Assembly (NCBI RefSeq): GCF_001020985.1
Contig: NZ_CP011542.1
Location: 2,480,001 to 2,544,000, forward strand
Reading direction: 5' to 3'
DNA length: 64,000 nucleotides
From: Corynebacterium mustelae
GTDB lineage: Bacteria; Actinomycetota; Actinomycetes; Mycobacteriales; Mycobacteriaceae
In this document: positions 27,365 to 36,621 of the stretch, piece after piece
Position numbering within the stretch: position 1 is the stretch's first letter
Layout of the letters: every line of letters starts with the position of its first letter
Program-made: the position numbers and the translations under genes
The notes under the pieces: generated by a model
Database searches by the model: none
What the model was told of the DNA's origin: nothing
Seen by the model: only the letters and a program-made list of their open reading frames with translations

Positions 27365-27790
27365 TTACTTGTTTCCGCGTGGAACCAGGCAGCTGCCTTG
27401 CCAATCGCCTAAGCGTTCTGCCTTGGTTTGCACCATTCCGGCCAGTTGAGCGGATTCGGCAATCTCACCTGGTGCTAGGGCATTGGGTTTTCCGGCGCCT
27501 GGGGTGAGTAACCAAACCACGCCGTTGTCAGCAAGTGGGCGAACGGCGTCTACGAGGCCGTCTACGAGGTCCCCATCGTCAGCCCGCCACCAGAGCAGGA
27601 CTACGTCGCAAATCTCGTCGGTGTCTTCGTCGAGAAGTTCCGACCCGATGATGTCTTCGATTGCTTCGCTTAACGACGAATCGCAGTCATCATCCCAACC
27701 AACTTCTTGAACCGAAATTCCGTCCTTGATGCCTAACCTAGCGGCGAGGGCGGACACGGTGTTCTTCTCCTTAGAATCTTGAACGTTCAT
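27365..27790 (-). CDS. DUF3052 family protein
   Basis: A 141-residue acidic protein of the actinobacterial DUF3052 family, with ALAARLGIKDG at the start, a very acidic middle (SSLSEAIEDIIGSELLDEDTD) and the hydrophobic strand DVVLLWWRADDGDLVD. It stands divergent from aceE as in mycobacteria (Rv2239c). Function unknown; conservation beside aceE hints at a link to pyruvate metabolism. The ATG at 27790 has no evident Shine-Dalgarno and may be leaderless. Confidence 0.85.
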   Translation of the reverse strand: MNVQDSKEKNTVSALAARLGIKDGISVQEVGWDDDCDSSLSEAIEDIIGSELLDEDTDEICDVVLLWWRADDGDLVDGLVDAVRPLADNGVVWLLTPGAGKPNALAPGEIAESAQLAGMVQTKAERLGDWQGSCLVPRGNK

Positions 27791-28043
27791 CAACGGCTAA
27801 GAATACAGGCAATTGGGAAGTTTCTCTCGTATAACACTAAAGATTCTTCTCACATTTTCCCCTATTTTCCCAGTTAACACCTCAAACCTCGGTATTAGGA
27901 ACCTGGCATTTATATGCGTAAAGAGCGAAAAAGGACCGGCACAACGTAGAGTAGAGGGGTATTGCCACATGAATAGCGCCACAAATGTGTATCACGTGGT
28001 TTTTCACCTAATAAAAATCAACTTACCCCTTTGGAGGTGTGGA

Positions 28044-30779
28044 ATGGCAGACCCGAACTTCGGGAAGCCCATCGAGGACACGAACTTTGCGCTCATCCGC
28101 GATGGAGTCGCGTCCTATCTCAACGACGCTGATCCGGAAGAAACCCGCGAGTGGATGGATTCCCTTGATGGGTTATTGGAGCAGTCCAGCCCAGATCGCG
28201 CCCGTTACCTCATGCTCCGCTTGCTGGAGCGCGCATCGGCGAAGCGGGTTCCGCTGCCGCCTATGACGTCCACCGATTACGTCAACACTATCCCCACCAC
28301 AATGGAGCCGGAATTTCCTGGTGACGAGGAAATTGAGAAGCGTTACCGCCGGTGGATTCGGTGGAATGCCGCTATCATGGTGCACCGTGCTCAGCGGCCT
28401 GGCATTGGTGTTGGTGGACACATCTCCACCTACGCTGGTGCTGCGCCATTATATGAAGTTGGTTTCAACCACTTCTTCCGGGGCAAGAATCATCCTGGCG
28501 GCGGCGACCATATTTTCTTCCAAGGCCATGCCTCACCTGGCGTGTACGCGCGGGCGTTCATGGAAGGTCGGCTAACTGAGGACGATCTTGATGGTTTCCG
28601 TCAGGAAGTCTCCCGCCCACAAGGTGGTTTGCCTTCTTATCCTCACCCGCACGGACAGCCAGATTTTTGGGAGTTCCCAACCGTGTCCATGGGTCTGGGC
28701 CCAATGGATGCTATCTACCAGGCACGGTTTAACCGCTACCTACACAACCGTGGTATCAAAGACACCTCCGATCAGCATGTGTGGGCGTTCTTAGGTGACG
28801 GCGAGATGGATGAGCCAGAATCGCGAGGCTTGATCCAGATGGCTGCGTTGAACAACCTGGATAACCTCACCTTCGTTATCAACTGTAACTTGCAGCGCCT
28901 CGATGGCCCGGTTCGCGGTAACACTAAGATTATTCAAGAATTGGAGTCCTTCTTCCGAGGTGCAGGCTGGTCTGTAATCAAGGTTGTTTGGGGCCGTGAA
29001 TGGGATCAGTTATTTGAAGCCGATAAGGACGGCGCACTGGTTCACCTTATGAATACCACCCCTGATGGTGATTTCCAGACTTTCAAGGCCAACGACGGTG
29101 CATACGTTCGCGAACACTTCTTCAACCGCGATCCACGCACTGCAAAGCTTGTCGAAGATTGGACCGATGAGGAGATCTGGAAGCTGCCACGTGGTGGTCA
29201 CGACTATCGCAAGATTTACGCTGCCTACAAGCGTGCGCTGGAGATCAAGGATCGTCCGACCGTCATCCTTGCCCACACCATTAAGGGCTACGGTCTCGGC
29301 CATAACTTCGAGGGTCGCAACGCAACCCACCAGATGAAGAAGCTCACTCTGGAAGATTTGAAGAAGTTCCGTGATAAGCAGGGCATTCCGATTTCCGATG
29401 AAGAATTGGAGAAGGATCCATACCTGCCGCCCTACTACCACCCAGGTGAGGACTCCCCCGAGATCAAGTATCTCCAGGAGCGTCGACGTGAACTCGGTGG
29501 CTATGTTCCTGAGCGTCGGGAAAGCTACACCCCCATTGAGGTTCCTGGTATCGACAAGCTACGGAGCCTGCGCAAGGGTTCCGGCAAGCAGGAAGTCGCT
29601 ACCACCATGGCTGTGGTGCGTGGTTTCAAGGAACTCATGCGCGACAAGGAGCTGGGCAAGCGGTTCGTACCGATCATCCCCGACGAAGCCCGTACCTTCG
29701 GTATGGACTCGTGGTTCCCAACCATGGGTATTTACAACCCGCACGGCCAGAACTACGTGCCGGTGGACCACGACTTGATGCTGTCCTACAAGGAGGCTGT
29801 CGACGGCCAGATCATGCACGAAGGTATCAACGAGGCGGGTTCCACCGCAGCGTTCATCGCCGCAGGTACGTCGTATGCCACCCACGGCGAGCCGATGATT
29901 CCGCTCTACATCTTCTATTCAATGTTCGGTTTCCAACGCACCGGGGATTCCTTCTGGGCTGCCGCCGATCAGATGGCACGTGGTTTCATTCTGGGTGCCA
30001 CCGCTGGCCGCACCACCTTGACCGGTGAAGGCCTCCAGCACATGGACGGCCATTCGCAAATCTTGGCGTCGACCAACCCTGCGGTTGTGTCCTACGATCC
30101 AGCATTCGCATACGAGATTGCGCACTTATTGCATGAAGGCATCGACCGGATGTATGGTCCAGGCCGTGGCGAGAACGTCATGTACTACCTGACCATTTAC
30201 AACGAGCCGATCTCGCAGCCAGCGGAGCCAGAAGACCTCGATGTTGCGGGTCTGCACAAGGGTATTTACCTCTATGAGAAGGCTGAAGGTGGCACGCACG
30301 AAGTTTCGTTGCTGGCATCCGGTATCGGAATGCAGCAGGCACTGCGCGCCAAGCAGATGCTTGCCGACGAGTACAACGTCGCCGCAAACATCTTCTCCGT
30401 CACATCGTGGGTTGAGCTGGCTCGGGAGGGCCAAGCCAAAGCGAAGGAACAACTGCGCCATCCGGAGCGTGACGTTGAGGAAGCATTCGCCACCACCCAG
30501 CTGAAGAAGGCATCCGGCCCATACATCGCGGTTTCTGACTTTGCTACCGATTTGCAGGAGCAAATCCGGGCTTTCGTTCCTGGCGATTACACTACTTTGG
30601 GTGCAGATGGGTTCGGTTTCTCCGACACCCGGCCAGCCGCCCGCCGTTTCTTCAACATCGATGCGGAATCCGTCGTTGTCGCCGCACTTAGCGCTCTTGC
30701 ACGGGAAGGTAAGATCGATCGTTCCGTCGCAGCCGAAGCTGCACAGAAATACAATCTGACCGATCCAACCAAGGCCTAA
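28044..30779 (+). CDS. aceE: pyruvate dehydrogenase E1 component, homodimeric type
   Basis: A 911-residue thiamine-diphosphate enzyme that decarboxylates pyruvate and feeds acetyl groups to the E2 lipoyl domains. The ThDP-Mg motif runs from [12 protein letters not shown] (near residue 252) to [12 protein letters not shown]. Other signs are the N-terminal [20 protein letters not shown], and the pyrimidine-domain segment [18 protein letters not shown] with the conserved Glu near 595. The ATG at 28044 has GGAGG (28033-28037); upstream codons in frame lie in an AT-rich promoter region. In corynebacteria AceE joins a PDH/ODH supercomplex (family knowledge). A clean terminator follows. Confidence 0.98.
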   Translation: MADPNFGKPIEDTNFALIRDGVASYLNDADPEETREWMDSLDGLLEQSSPDRARYLMLRLLERASAKRVPLPPMTSTDYVNTIPTTMEPEFPGDEEIEKRYRRWIRWNAAIMVHRAQRPGIGVGGHISTYAGAAPLYEVGFNHFFRGKNHPGGGDHIFFQGHASPGVYARAFMEGRLTEDDLDGFRQEVSRPQGGLPSYPHPHGQPDFWEFPTVSMGLGPMDAIYQARFNRYLHNRGIKDTSDQHVWAFLGDGEMDEPESRGLIQMAALNNLDNLTFVINCNLQRLDGPVRGNTKIIQELESFFRGAGWSVIKVVWGREWDQLFEADKDGALVHLMNTTPDGDFQTFKANDGAYVREHFFNRDPRTAKLVEDWTDEEIWKLPRGGHDYRKIYAAYKRALEIKDRPTVILAHTIKGYGLGHNFEGRNATHQMKKLTLEDLKKFRDKQGIPISDEELEKDPYLPPYYHPGEDSPEIKYLQERRRELGGYVPERRESYTPIEVPGIDKLRSLRKGSGKQEVATTMAVVRGFKELMRDKELGKRFVPIIPDEARTFGMDSWFPTMGIYNPHGQNYVPVDHDLMLSYKEAVDGQIMHEGINEAGSTAAFIAAGTSYATHGEPMIPLYIFYSMFGFQRTGDSFWAAADQMARGFILGATAGRTTLTGEGLQHMDGHSQILASTNPAVVSYDPAFAYEIAHLLHEGIDRMYGPGRGENVMYYLTIYNEPISQPAEPEDLDVAGLHKGIYLYEKAEGGTHEVSLLASGIGMQQALRAKQMLADEYNVAANIFSVTSWVELAREGQAKAKEQLRHPERDVEEAFATTQLKKASGPYIAVSDFATDLQEQIRAFVPGDYTTLGADGFGFSDTRPAARRFFNIDAESVVVAALSALAREGKIDRSVAAEAAQKYNLTDPTKA

Positions 30780-30794
30780 CGCTTAGCGCCATAC

Positions 30795-30833
30795 AAGGTG
30801 GGATAATCAGGAAACTGGTTGTCCCACCTTTTT
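30795..30833 (+). terminator. terminator after aceE
   Basis: AAGGTGGGA (30795-30803) pairs with TCCCACCTT (30822-30830), followed by TTT. Confidence 0.88.
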
Positions 30834-30890
30834 GCTTGTCGACGCCACACCGTCACCGCGAAAAACCGCTATCATTAAGGTTGTAATGCC

Positions 30891-30956
30891 GCCCGTTACG
30901 ACGGGATAGGAAGACCACTTTGGAACCCCAGCCGGACGACTGGACCCAAGGTGGTC
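30891..30956 (+). ncRNA. two tandem hairpins, possible structured leader
   Basis: A small stem CCCGT/ACGGG (about 30893-30906) is followed by an 11-bp perfect stem GACCACTTTGG (30913-30923) / CCAAGGTGGTC (30946-30956), with an inner CCAG/CTGG pair. The downstream gene starts 27 bases later behind AGGAGA. It has no T run, so it is more likely a leader or small RNA than a terminator. Class not recognised. Confidence 0.4.
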
Positions 30957-30983
30957 GCTTTAATTGTCGTTCTAGGAGAAGCC

Positions 30984-31430
30984 ATGGATCATCCGCACTC
31001 CCCCGATACGATTGTCGCGGAAGAATACGATTTCAACCGACTCATCAGTCGCCACTGTGCGAATAACGGTTCGGAACGTAATTTTTTGGTGTCGTTTTGG
31101 CAGCAGCGGGTTGATCCAACAGACGAATTCGATGAACTTTATTGGCATGAAACCGGCTATATCTTGCGCGGCGTAACAGATGCCCTTACGGCTATCGCCT
31201 GGGAAAAAGAACACGCCGCCGGACGGCATTCAGCCACTTTCGCACTTATACCGGCAGATCCTTATCCGCTAATCGATGACGAAACGTTAGAAGCGTCGAC
31301 AAGCGACACCCCGCCACAACGTGACCAGGCGATCCACATACACGGCACAATTCCCGACGGGCGAATCCTCAACGATTCTAATTTCTTCGAATTTTGTATG
31401 TATGCAGATCCGAAAGTCTTGGAGCAGTAA
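30984..31430 (+). CDS. hypothetical protein behind a hairpin leader
   Basis: A 148-residue acidic soluble protein, not recognised. The ATG at 30984 has AGGAGA upstream. There is no signal peptide or membrane segment. Features visible are an N-terminal His/Asp-rich stretch, YWHETGYILRGVTDALTAIAWEKEH (aromatic, helical), and a C-terminal NDSNFFEFCMYADPK. It is preceded by two strong hairpins and is convergent with the next unit, only three bases apart. Confidence 0.65.
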   Translation: MDHPHSPDTIVAEEYDFNRLISRHCANNGSERNFLVSFWQQRVDPTDEFDELYWHETGYILRGVTDALTAIAWEKEHAAGRHSATFALIPADPYPLIDDETLEASTSDTPPQRDQAIHIHGTIPDGRILNDSNFFEFCMYADPKVLEQ

Positions 31431-31433
31431 AAG

Positions 31434-31706
31434 CTAACGGTCTTCTAACCGGCACTCCCCCGCAACAAGCATATGCTTGTGAACTGGGCAGAAACACGAC
31501 TCATACCAGCCGTAGTGCGGATCATTGTCGACCGTAAACTTAAGGCTTCCGGCCACTCGTTTTCCGGCCGAAAAATCTTTCTCCAAAGACCCGAAAACGG
31601 AACCGTGGGCAGGCCAATCCGCTTGGTAAGGCCCGTCTGAAAAGCTGTTTCCTGCTTGCAATTCTGCGTTAAGCACCCGCTGTAGTTCCGGGCAAAACTG
31701 AGCCAT
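31434..31706 (-). CDS. hypothetical 90-residue protein
   Basis: A small soluble protein with three Cys (CPELQ near 5, CFCPVH near 73-78, CRLED at the end) that could bind a metal, and a central GSLEKDFSAGKRVAGSLKF. Family unknown. The ATG at 31706 has AAGGAC upstream inside the preceding reading frame; it follows the damaged DUF4259 gene by five bases, so the two probably form one transcript. Confidence 0.6.
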   Translation of the reverse strand: MAQFCPELQRVLNAELQAGNSFSDGPYQADWPAHGSVFGSLEKDFSAGKRVAGSLKFTVDNDPHYGWYESCFCPVHKHMLVAGECRLEDR

Positions 31707-31711
31707 GGTGG

Positions 31712-32113
31712 CTAGTCCTTGTCTTGTTCGTCCCCATACAAACGCTGTACCGCGTTTGTGAGTTTGTCGATGTCGTTTCTCATCTCAGCAAAGAGTTCTT
31801 CATCATCGTCCCACGCTTCCACGAAGGACCTGTGGTATTCGTGGTTCGGGTCGATAGTGTCTTCCAAAATCTCGATGATGCGCCGCGATAGCCGCTCGTG
31901 CTCATCTGCTAACGGATCGGGCATGATGTAGAAATTGTCGAAGAAACTTAACAGGTGGGCGACTGCGCGAATGATTACGATATCTTCTTCGTTATCGCTG
32001 TTAAATTCGTCGACAAGCGTGATTATTCCATCAAAATCTGGGTTCTCCTAGAACCCCGCAAACCAGTCCGCAGCAGAGTCATTCTCGTAGTATTTATAGC
32101 CCCATGCGCCCAT
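31712..32113 (-). pseudogene. DUF4259-like gene with an in-frame TAG
   Basis: Reading from ATG 32113 (AAGGGA upstream) gives MGAWGYKYYENDSAADWFAG, the typical DUF4259 beginning, then a TAG at 32050-32048 (codon 22). The frame continues uninterrupted through ENPDFDGIITLVDEFNS and on to 31712, so the full product would be 133 residues. A single-base change such as TTG to TAG explains it. A 70-residue restart at ATG 31924 is possible but would lack the signature half. Function of the family unknown. Confidence 0.7.
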
Positions 32114-32237
32114 TGTTTCCCTTAGCACTATGGAAATATTCAAACATATGTCTTAATTGTAGTACTGAGTGTGATTGCAAGGTGCTAGTTTGAAAGAAAA
32201 TAGTCCACACCCGTATGCTGGACTGAATATCGGCAGC
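32114..32237. other. short intergenic region with a hairpin
   Basis: Holds the promoter of the DUF4259 unit and AGTCCA/TGGACT (about 32201-32223), a weak stem that may end the alpha/beta hydrolase transcript. Confidence 0.35.
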
Positions 32238-33185
32238 TTAACCGAAGAATTCCGGGTCAAGCATGAGTCGATTGATTGCAGTAGTGACCACCTTGTGGCT
32301 TTCCAGTGGCAGCATGTGCCCCGCGCCGGGAACTATTGTTAATTTCGCATTAGGCCAGTTGGAGCTAATAAATTCTGCTTGTTCGACCGGCGTAAAGAGG
32401 TCTTTGTCACCGACGATGATTTCACCGTTGATCCCGCGAAGGAATTCCAAGGCTTCAGTTTCGTCGTGAACCTCTAGATCATCGAGGAAACCAATGATCG
32501 ACGTCAGTGGCGTATTATTGATCAGCTTCATGTGCAGATCCATCATTGCCCGATCGGCCTTGTCGGAGAAGGCGGAAGCCTTAACCACTGGAGCCACTAT
32601 GTCCATCAGTTTGGCGCGGAAGTCTTCACTTTCTTCTGGGGCTGCTTCGGCGGCGTCCCGGATGGAATCAACAAGCGGTAGTTTTAATAACTGGGCCATG
32701 CCGTCAGTGGCAAATGGCTGGGCGGAAGTGGCGACCAGCACCACCCCTTTGCAGCTCACGCGAACCTGCGGGTAACGGCGCAGTAGGTTAAGAACAACCA
32801 TTCCACCGAGAGAATGCCCGACAAGAATAACCGGACCGGTGATATTAGCGTCGTCAAGCACCGCCATTACATCGTCGGCGGCACCGTCGATCGTGCAGTC
32901 CTCAACGGGGCATGTGTAGCTTTTCCCATGACCGCGTAAGTCCATGGCGATGCAGCGCGCTTGCTCCGCGACCGTTGCGATTTGCAAGTGCCATGAGGAG
33001 GCCGCGAGCGTGTAACCATGAACGAAAACCACGGTTGCTAGCGCATCATCTTCGCCTTCCGTGTAGTAACGCAAGCCCCCGACGCGGCTACCTTGGCTAA
33101 ATTGGGCGGGTTTGAATTCTTGATCGCGGGTATTTCGCGCAATCCGCCATGCCCGATACTTTTTGGCTACTTGACGCAACACCAT
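32238..33185 (-). CDS. alpha/beta hydrolase
   Basis: A 315-residue hydrolase of the esterase/lipase type. VVFVHGYTLAASSWH is the oxyanion part, DLRGHGKS follows, the nucleophile elbow is GHSLGG (near 141-146), a late Asp lies in IVGDKDLFTPVEQA, and the catalytic His is in VPGAGHMLPLE. No signal peptide; the N-terminus is basic (KKYRAWRIARNTR). The ATG at 33185 has GGAGGGG 13 bases upstream; a GTG at 33251 would add 22 residues. It is divergent from an acyl carrier protein gene, so a thioesterase-like partnership is possible but unproven. Confidence 0.85.
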   Translation of the reverse strand: MVLRQVAKKYRAWRIARNTRDQEFKPAQFSQGSRVGGLRYYTEGEDDALATVVFVHGYTLAASSWHLQIATVAEQARCIAMDLRGHGKSYTCPVEDCTIDGAADDVMAVLDDANITGPVILVGHSLGGMVVLNLLRRYPQVRVSCKGVVLVATSAQPFATDGMAQLLKLPLVDSIRDAAEAAPEESEDFRAKLMDIVAPVVKASAFSDKADRAMMDLHMKLINNTPLTSIIGFLDDLEVHDETEALEFLRGINGEIIVGDKDLFTPVEQAEFISSNWPNAKLTIVPGAGHMLPLESHKVVTTAINRLMLDPEFFG

Positions 33186-33269
33186 GTAACACAGCGTACC
33201 CCTCCCGGTGGGTGCTGTGAAAAATCGGCTGGCTGTGCCGTAAAGTGACACTGAGGAAAGGAATAACCA

Positions 33270-33569
33270 GTGCCATCACTTCAAGAGCAACTCGCCGCGT
33301 TGCAATCCCAGCCTGAAAACGCGCAGGAGGATAGGTCCCTTGCTACGCAACTTCGCGGGTTAGTAGCCAAAGTCACTGGTGGTGACGCCGAAAGCATCAC
33401 CACCGAGTCGTCGCTTGTCGACGACCTCCACGTCTCCTCCCTAGACTTCATTGAAATTGCGGTTCGATGTGAACAGCAATTCGGAGCAAAAGCCGAGGAG
33501 GAAGCCTATCGCAACATGCGCACCTTTGGCGACCTGCTGAATTATTGCACGCCGGAATTAACCAACTAA
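33270..33569 (+). CDS. acyl carrier protein
   Basis: A 99-residue ACP-type protein starting at GTG 33270 behind AGGAAAGG. The helix-2 phosphopantetheine site reads DLHVSSLDFIEIAV, so Ser57 would carry the arm. The usual preceding Asp of the DSL motif is Ser here. The N-terminal 20 residues (LQEQLAALQSQPENAQED) are an extension to the core. No fatty-acid or polyketide synthase gene adjoins it; it may be a free-standing carrier for an unknown acyl pathway. Confidence 0.85.
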   Translation: MPSLQEQLAALQSQPENAQEDRSLATQLRGLVAKVTGGDAESITTESSLVDDLHVSSLDFIEIAVRCEQQFGAKAEEEAYRNMRTFGDLLNYCTPELTN

Positions 33570-33863
33570 TTCCAACCGAGCTTCGAAACCGTGCTCACCG
33601 GCCATCATGCCGAGCACGTCTTCAAAAGCGTTGAGCTCCCGACCGGTGCCGCTGAGCACCTGCCGACAATCCACCGCCCCCACCTTGGCACCAGAGCGTT
33701 GCCATTTGGTGTACCAGCTGGCTTCAAGAACATCCACTCCAGGTGTCGTGCACATGGGTTCGGATGTAAGGACATCGACCATAGCCTGTTCCACACGTGC
33801 TCGGCATACCCGCGGCATACCTTGGACGTGCATGACGGCAATGCGTTGCACTTCTTTTTCCAC
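33558..33863 (-). CDS. hypothetical 101-residue protein
   Basis: Starts at GTG 33863 (VEKEVQRIAVMHVQGMPRVC) and ends 12 bases inside the ACP gene, tail to tail. It looks like a compact alpha/beta protein with strands (RIAVMHVQG, AKVGAVDCR) and a C-terminal helix (AFEDVLGMMAGEHG). The plus-strand frame over the same DNA has a poorer, Cys/His-rich composition, so the minus frame is preferred. No family recognised. Confidence 0.5.
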   Translation of the reverse strand: MEKEVQRIAVMHVQGMPRVCRARVEQAMVDVLTSEPMCTTPGVDVLEASWYTKWQRSGAKVGAVDCRQVLSGTGRELNAFEDVLGMMAGEHGFEARLELVG

Positions 33864-34060
33864 TGTAATTACCGTTTTCTTCGCTTAGACGAGACGGAAA
33901 ATAATCCGCCAAGACGAGGTTCGTCTTCCCCAACGGCCTTGTCTGAAAATGGTGCTATCCGAAGAATGTAGAATGTCACAGTTTTATAAACGCGATTCAA
34001 CAGCACCATTAACAGACCATCAACTCTCAACTAGTACTTTAACCCCCATTCCTTCAAGTT

Positions 34061-34879
34061 TTAGTTGAGAGTTTCCCCAGCCCACACAGCGTCGTTAAGC
34101 TCCTGCCACAGTGGCTTCGCCCAGTCGCCAAATGCCCGGTCAGTGAGCACAACCATGCCGCGTCGCGAAGCTCGATGCAACCATAAAAACGTGCCCGACT
34201 GCCCGAAATGCCCCACCACATCTTCCGGCATCGTTACCCCCGTCCAGTGCGGCGATTTCGTTCCACGAAGTTCGAAACCTAAACCCCACGGGCACGGCTT
34301 TTGCATGCCATACCCCGGAACGATACCCGCAAGACCTGAGAAATGGTCACGACACGCCAACGCCACGGTTTCGGGGGAAAGCAACGTCGGCTCCACTACC
34401 TCATCCGCAAACGCAACGAGATCCGCAACAGTCGAACGCGCCTCATGCCCAGGCGATCCCCACAATGTCGTAGCTGTCATTCCCAGCGGCTGAAAAACCG
34501 CCTCCGCAAGATACTCGCTAAAAGGCATCTGCGCCTCATCTGCCACTTTCTCCGCCAAAATCTCGAAACCATAGGACGAGTACACCCGACGCGTTGCCAG
34601 TTCCCGAATCGGATCTCCCTTTTTAAAGCCAACTCCGCCCGCATGTGCCAAAAGGTGGGCGACGGTGGCGCCATTGTCCGCCACCGGTTGGTCAAGCTCG
34701 AAAACACCCTCCTCAACGGCGATGAGGAAACCGTAAGCCGCTAGAAGTTTCGTCACAGACGCCAGCTCATATACTCGGTGAATGTCTCCGAAAGTTTCCC
34801 CTGCCTGCGGCCCACCAATGACCGCTGCGGAAACATTATCAACTGGCCAAGATTCCAAACCCGCACTCATGGTCTTCAT
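34061..34879 (-). CDS. serine hydrolase, class C beta-lactamase-like
   Basis: A 272-residue penicillin-binding-like esterase. The SxxK nucleophile is SVTK (near residue 43), the YxN-like motif is YSSYGF, and the third motif is GHFGQSGT. It has no export signal, unlike true beta-lactamases, so a cytoplasmic esterase role is likely. The ATG at 34879 lies one base after the stop of the TRIC gene, so they are co-translated. True beta-lactam hydrolysis is unlikely. Confidence 0.85.
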   Translation of the reverse strand: MKTMSAGLESWPVDNVSAAVIGGPQAGETFGDIHRVYELASVTKLLAAYGFLIAVEEGVFELDQPVADNGATVAHLLAHAGGVGFKKGDPIRELATRRVYSSYGFEILAEKVADEAQMPFSEYLAEAVFQPLGMTATTLWGSPGHEARSTVADLVAFADEVVEPTLLSPETVALACRDHFSGLAGIVPGYGMQKPCPWGLGFELRGTKSPHWTGVTMPEDVVGHFGQSGTFLWLHRASRRGMVVLTDRAFGDWAKPLWQELNDAVWAGETLN

Positions 34880-34880
34880 G

Positions 34881-35630
34881 CTACGGGTTTTCACATTCAC
34901 CTTCGAGCGGCGCGGCCGATTTTCGCCCCAACTTCCACCCCTTTGTCTCGGAACGACCAATCAATTCCCGCACCTGGTGAGCGGTCATATTCACCGGCGC
35001 CCACTCCCCACTGCGAAAAAGCACCCAGCCTTTCCAATAGGACAGGATGGCTAGGCCTGCCCCCAGGATCGGCGCAACCATCATGCCCGCCGCATCCAGC
35101 TCCCACCAGTGAAACAACACCATCGTTACTGCGCTCACCGTGGCAGGAACCGCATACAGGGTGCCGCCACCGAAAATGCTAGGAATCTGTCCTGTGACAA
35201 CATCGCGGATCATGCCGCCCCCGACAGCCGTTAAGACTCCCATGAATACGGCTGAGATCACCGGCATGTCGAAGGTTAGTGCCTTCACACAACCGGTTAC
35301 CGCCCATACCCCCAATATGATCGCGTCGCCGTGCACTTTAAACAGCTCCCAGGCGCGACCTTTTAAATGGGTAATCAACGCGATGAACGCGCCGAAACAC
35401 GCCAAAAGTAGATATGTTGGGTCGGCGATGGCGGCCGCTGTGCCTTTTTGCATCAACACGTCCCGCAGCATGCCTCCGCCGAGCGCGGAGAATAACGCCA
35501 GGAACACGAAGCCAACGAAATCAAAGTTGCGTTGGCGGGCGATCGTGCCACCGATGATGCCGTTAAGCACCACCCCGATCAGGTCGAAGGTTTGGTACAA
35601 GTTCCAAATCAAAGGATCAACATCAGCCAC
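34881..35630 (-). CDS. TRIC-type (UPF0126) cation channel protein
   Basis: A 249-residue membrane protein with two copies of the UPF0126 unit, each of about three helices plus the signature GGGMLRDVLM (near 52) and GGGMIRDVVTG (near 138), seven helices in all. Bacterial homologues form trimeric intracellular-cation-type potassium channels (family knowledge). The C-terminal 45 residues are polar. First gene of the unit with the serine hydrolase; the 35-kb start at ATG 35630 is not close to other genes. Confidence 0.88.
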   Translation of the reverse strand: MADVDPLIWNLYQTFDLIGVVLNGIIGGTIARQRNFDFVGFVFLALFSALGGGMLRDVLMQKGTAAAIADPTYLLLACFGAFIALITHLKGRAWELFKVHGDAIILGVWAVTGCVKALTFDMPVISAVFMGVLTAVGGGMIRDVVTGQIPSIFGGGTLYAVPATVSAVTMVLFHWWELDAAGMMVAPILGAGLAILSYWKGWVLFRSGEWAPVNMTAHQVRELIGRSETKGWKLGRKSAAPLEGECENP

Positions 35631-35737
35631 GAAAGGCCATACTAGAGCGAAACCCTAAACAACTCTAAAACCCCACCAACAATGCACTACCCGAACTGTT
35701 GGGTTTTTGAATCTACTTTTCGACGCCCTTCTTAGGG

Positions 35738-36148
35738 TCAAATCGTTATTTCAATCAGAATATCCTCAATTACACGCACACTACTTTCGTAATAACCGTC
35801 CCCGGTTGTACGTGGCCCGCTCAACACTTCATAGCCATCGGTGTGTAGCCGCTGAGTCAATTTATCCACGGCTTCTTTGCTGCCGACGCTGATTGCCATG
35901 TGATGATACCCCAGGCGATCGCCACCGTTAGTGGTTTCTGTAACGTCCGGCCGCTGCATCAACTCAAGTCGGGCATTACTAGGGGTGCTGTTTTCTCCCT
36001 GCGCATCATCGAAGCTAAGGAAATAGGAACGAAAATTGGTCACAGGGTTGTGGTACATGTCGTTTGTCCTAGCCCCGAAGTACGTGACGAAGAACTCACG
36101 CACCGCTTCTAGATCAGAAACATACACTGCTAGATGTTCGATTTTCAT
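35738..36148 (-). CDS. VOC/glyoxalase family protein
   Basis: A 136-residue single-unit VOC (vicinal oxygen chelate) protein. Metal ligands by family pattern are His5 (MKIEHLAVYV), Glu in ARLELMQRP, His in GYHHMAISV and Glu in DILIEITI. The closest type is a lactoylglutathione lyase-like or bleomycin-resistance fold; the substrate cannot be told. The ATG at 36148 is set by AAGGAG eight bases upstream. Confidence 0.88.
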   Translation of the reverse strand: MKIEHLAVYVSDLEAVREFFVTYFGARTNDMYHNPVTNFRSYFLSFDDAQGENSTPSNARLELMQRPDVTETTNGGDRLGYHHMAISVGSKEAVDKLTQRLHTDGYEVLSGPRTTGDGYYESSVRVIEDILIEITI

Positions 36149-36342
36149 GGTTTCTCCTTGTTCATCGTTATGCCCGGTATATTCCTCGCGGGCTTGCGGT
36201 CGCCTCATTCTATTCTTGCGAAATAACGCCGCGGGGTCGGTGACGGTGGTAGGAATAAGTCCGCGTCACTACCCTGGGTGTTAACCTCCCATTTACGCCA
36301 GCGGCTTGACGAATGGCCGTGAGAATATTAGTCGAGGTCGCC

Positions 36343-36621
36343 ATGACTACTAACAGGATTCTGTTCTACTTAGGGATTATTGCCACGGTGTTTGCGGCGG
36401 TGATTGCCTACGTGGCCGATAATTACGTGGCCGCGACGGCAATTTTGTTCGGCTTATTGTGTTTCCTCATCTCTGAGGTAACCGCAAAAACCCCGCATGT
36501 GGACTTCGGCGGCGAAACCATCAATGTGGCCGAGGTTAAACGGTATCGGCGCGCACACCCCAACGCTTCGCTTTTCGACGCCATCCAGGCCGTCGCCGAC
36601 CAAAAGCAGCAACAGGACTAA
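36343..36621 (+). CDS. small two-helix membrane protein
   Basis: A 92-residue protein with two helices (ILFYLGIIATVFAAVIAYVA and YVAATAILFGLLCFLISEV) and a cytoplasmic tail with VAEVKRYRRAHPNASLFDAI, which looks conserved. The ATG at 36343 has GAGG upstream; a start at 36313 is possible. It ends over the tail of the ABC transporter gene (four bases). Function unknown. A perfect 13-mer GCTTTTCGACGCC (36570-36582) lies in the coding tail. Confidence 0.7.
   Translation: MTTNRILFYLGIIATVFAAVIAYVADNYVAATAILFGLLCFLISEVTAKTPHVDFGGETINVAEVKRYRRAHPNASLFDAIQAVADQKQQQD

Noticed and set aside
27813..28043. N-terminal extension of AceE
   Set aside because: AT-rich promoter-like DNA; AceE starts at 28044 with GGAGG, matching family length.
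33591..33971. A 126-codon plus-strand frame opposite the small gene at 33558-33863
   Set aside because: Cys/His/Arg-rich shadow-like composition and no ribosome binding site; the minus frame is better.
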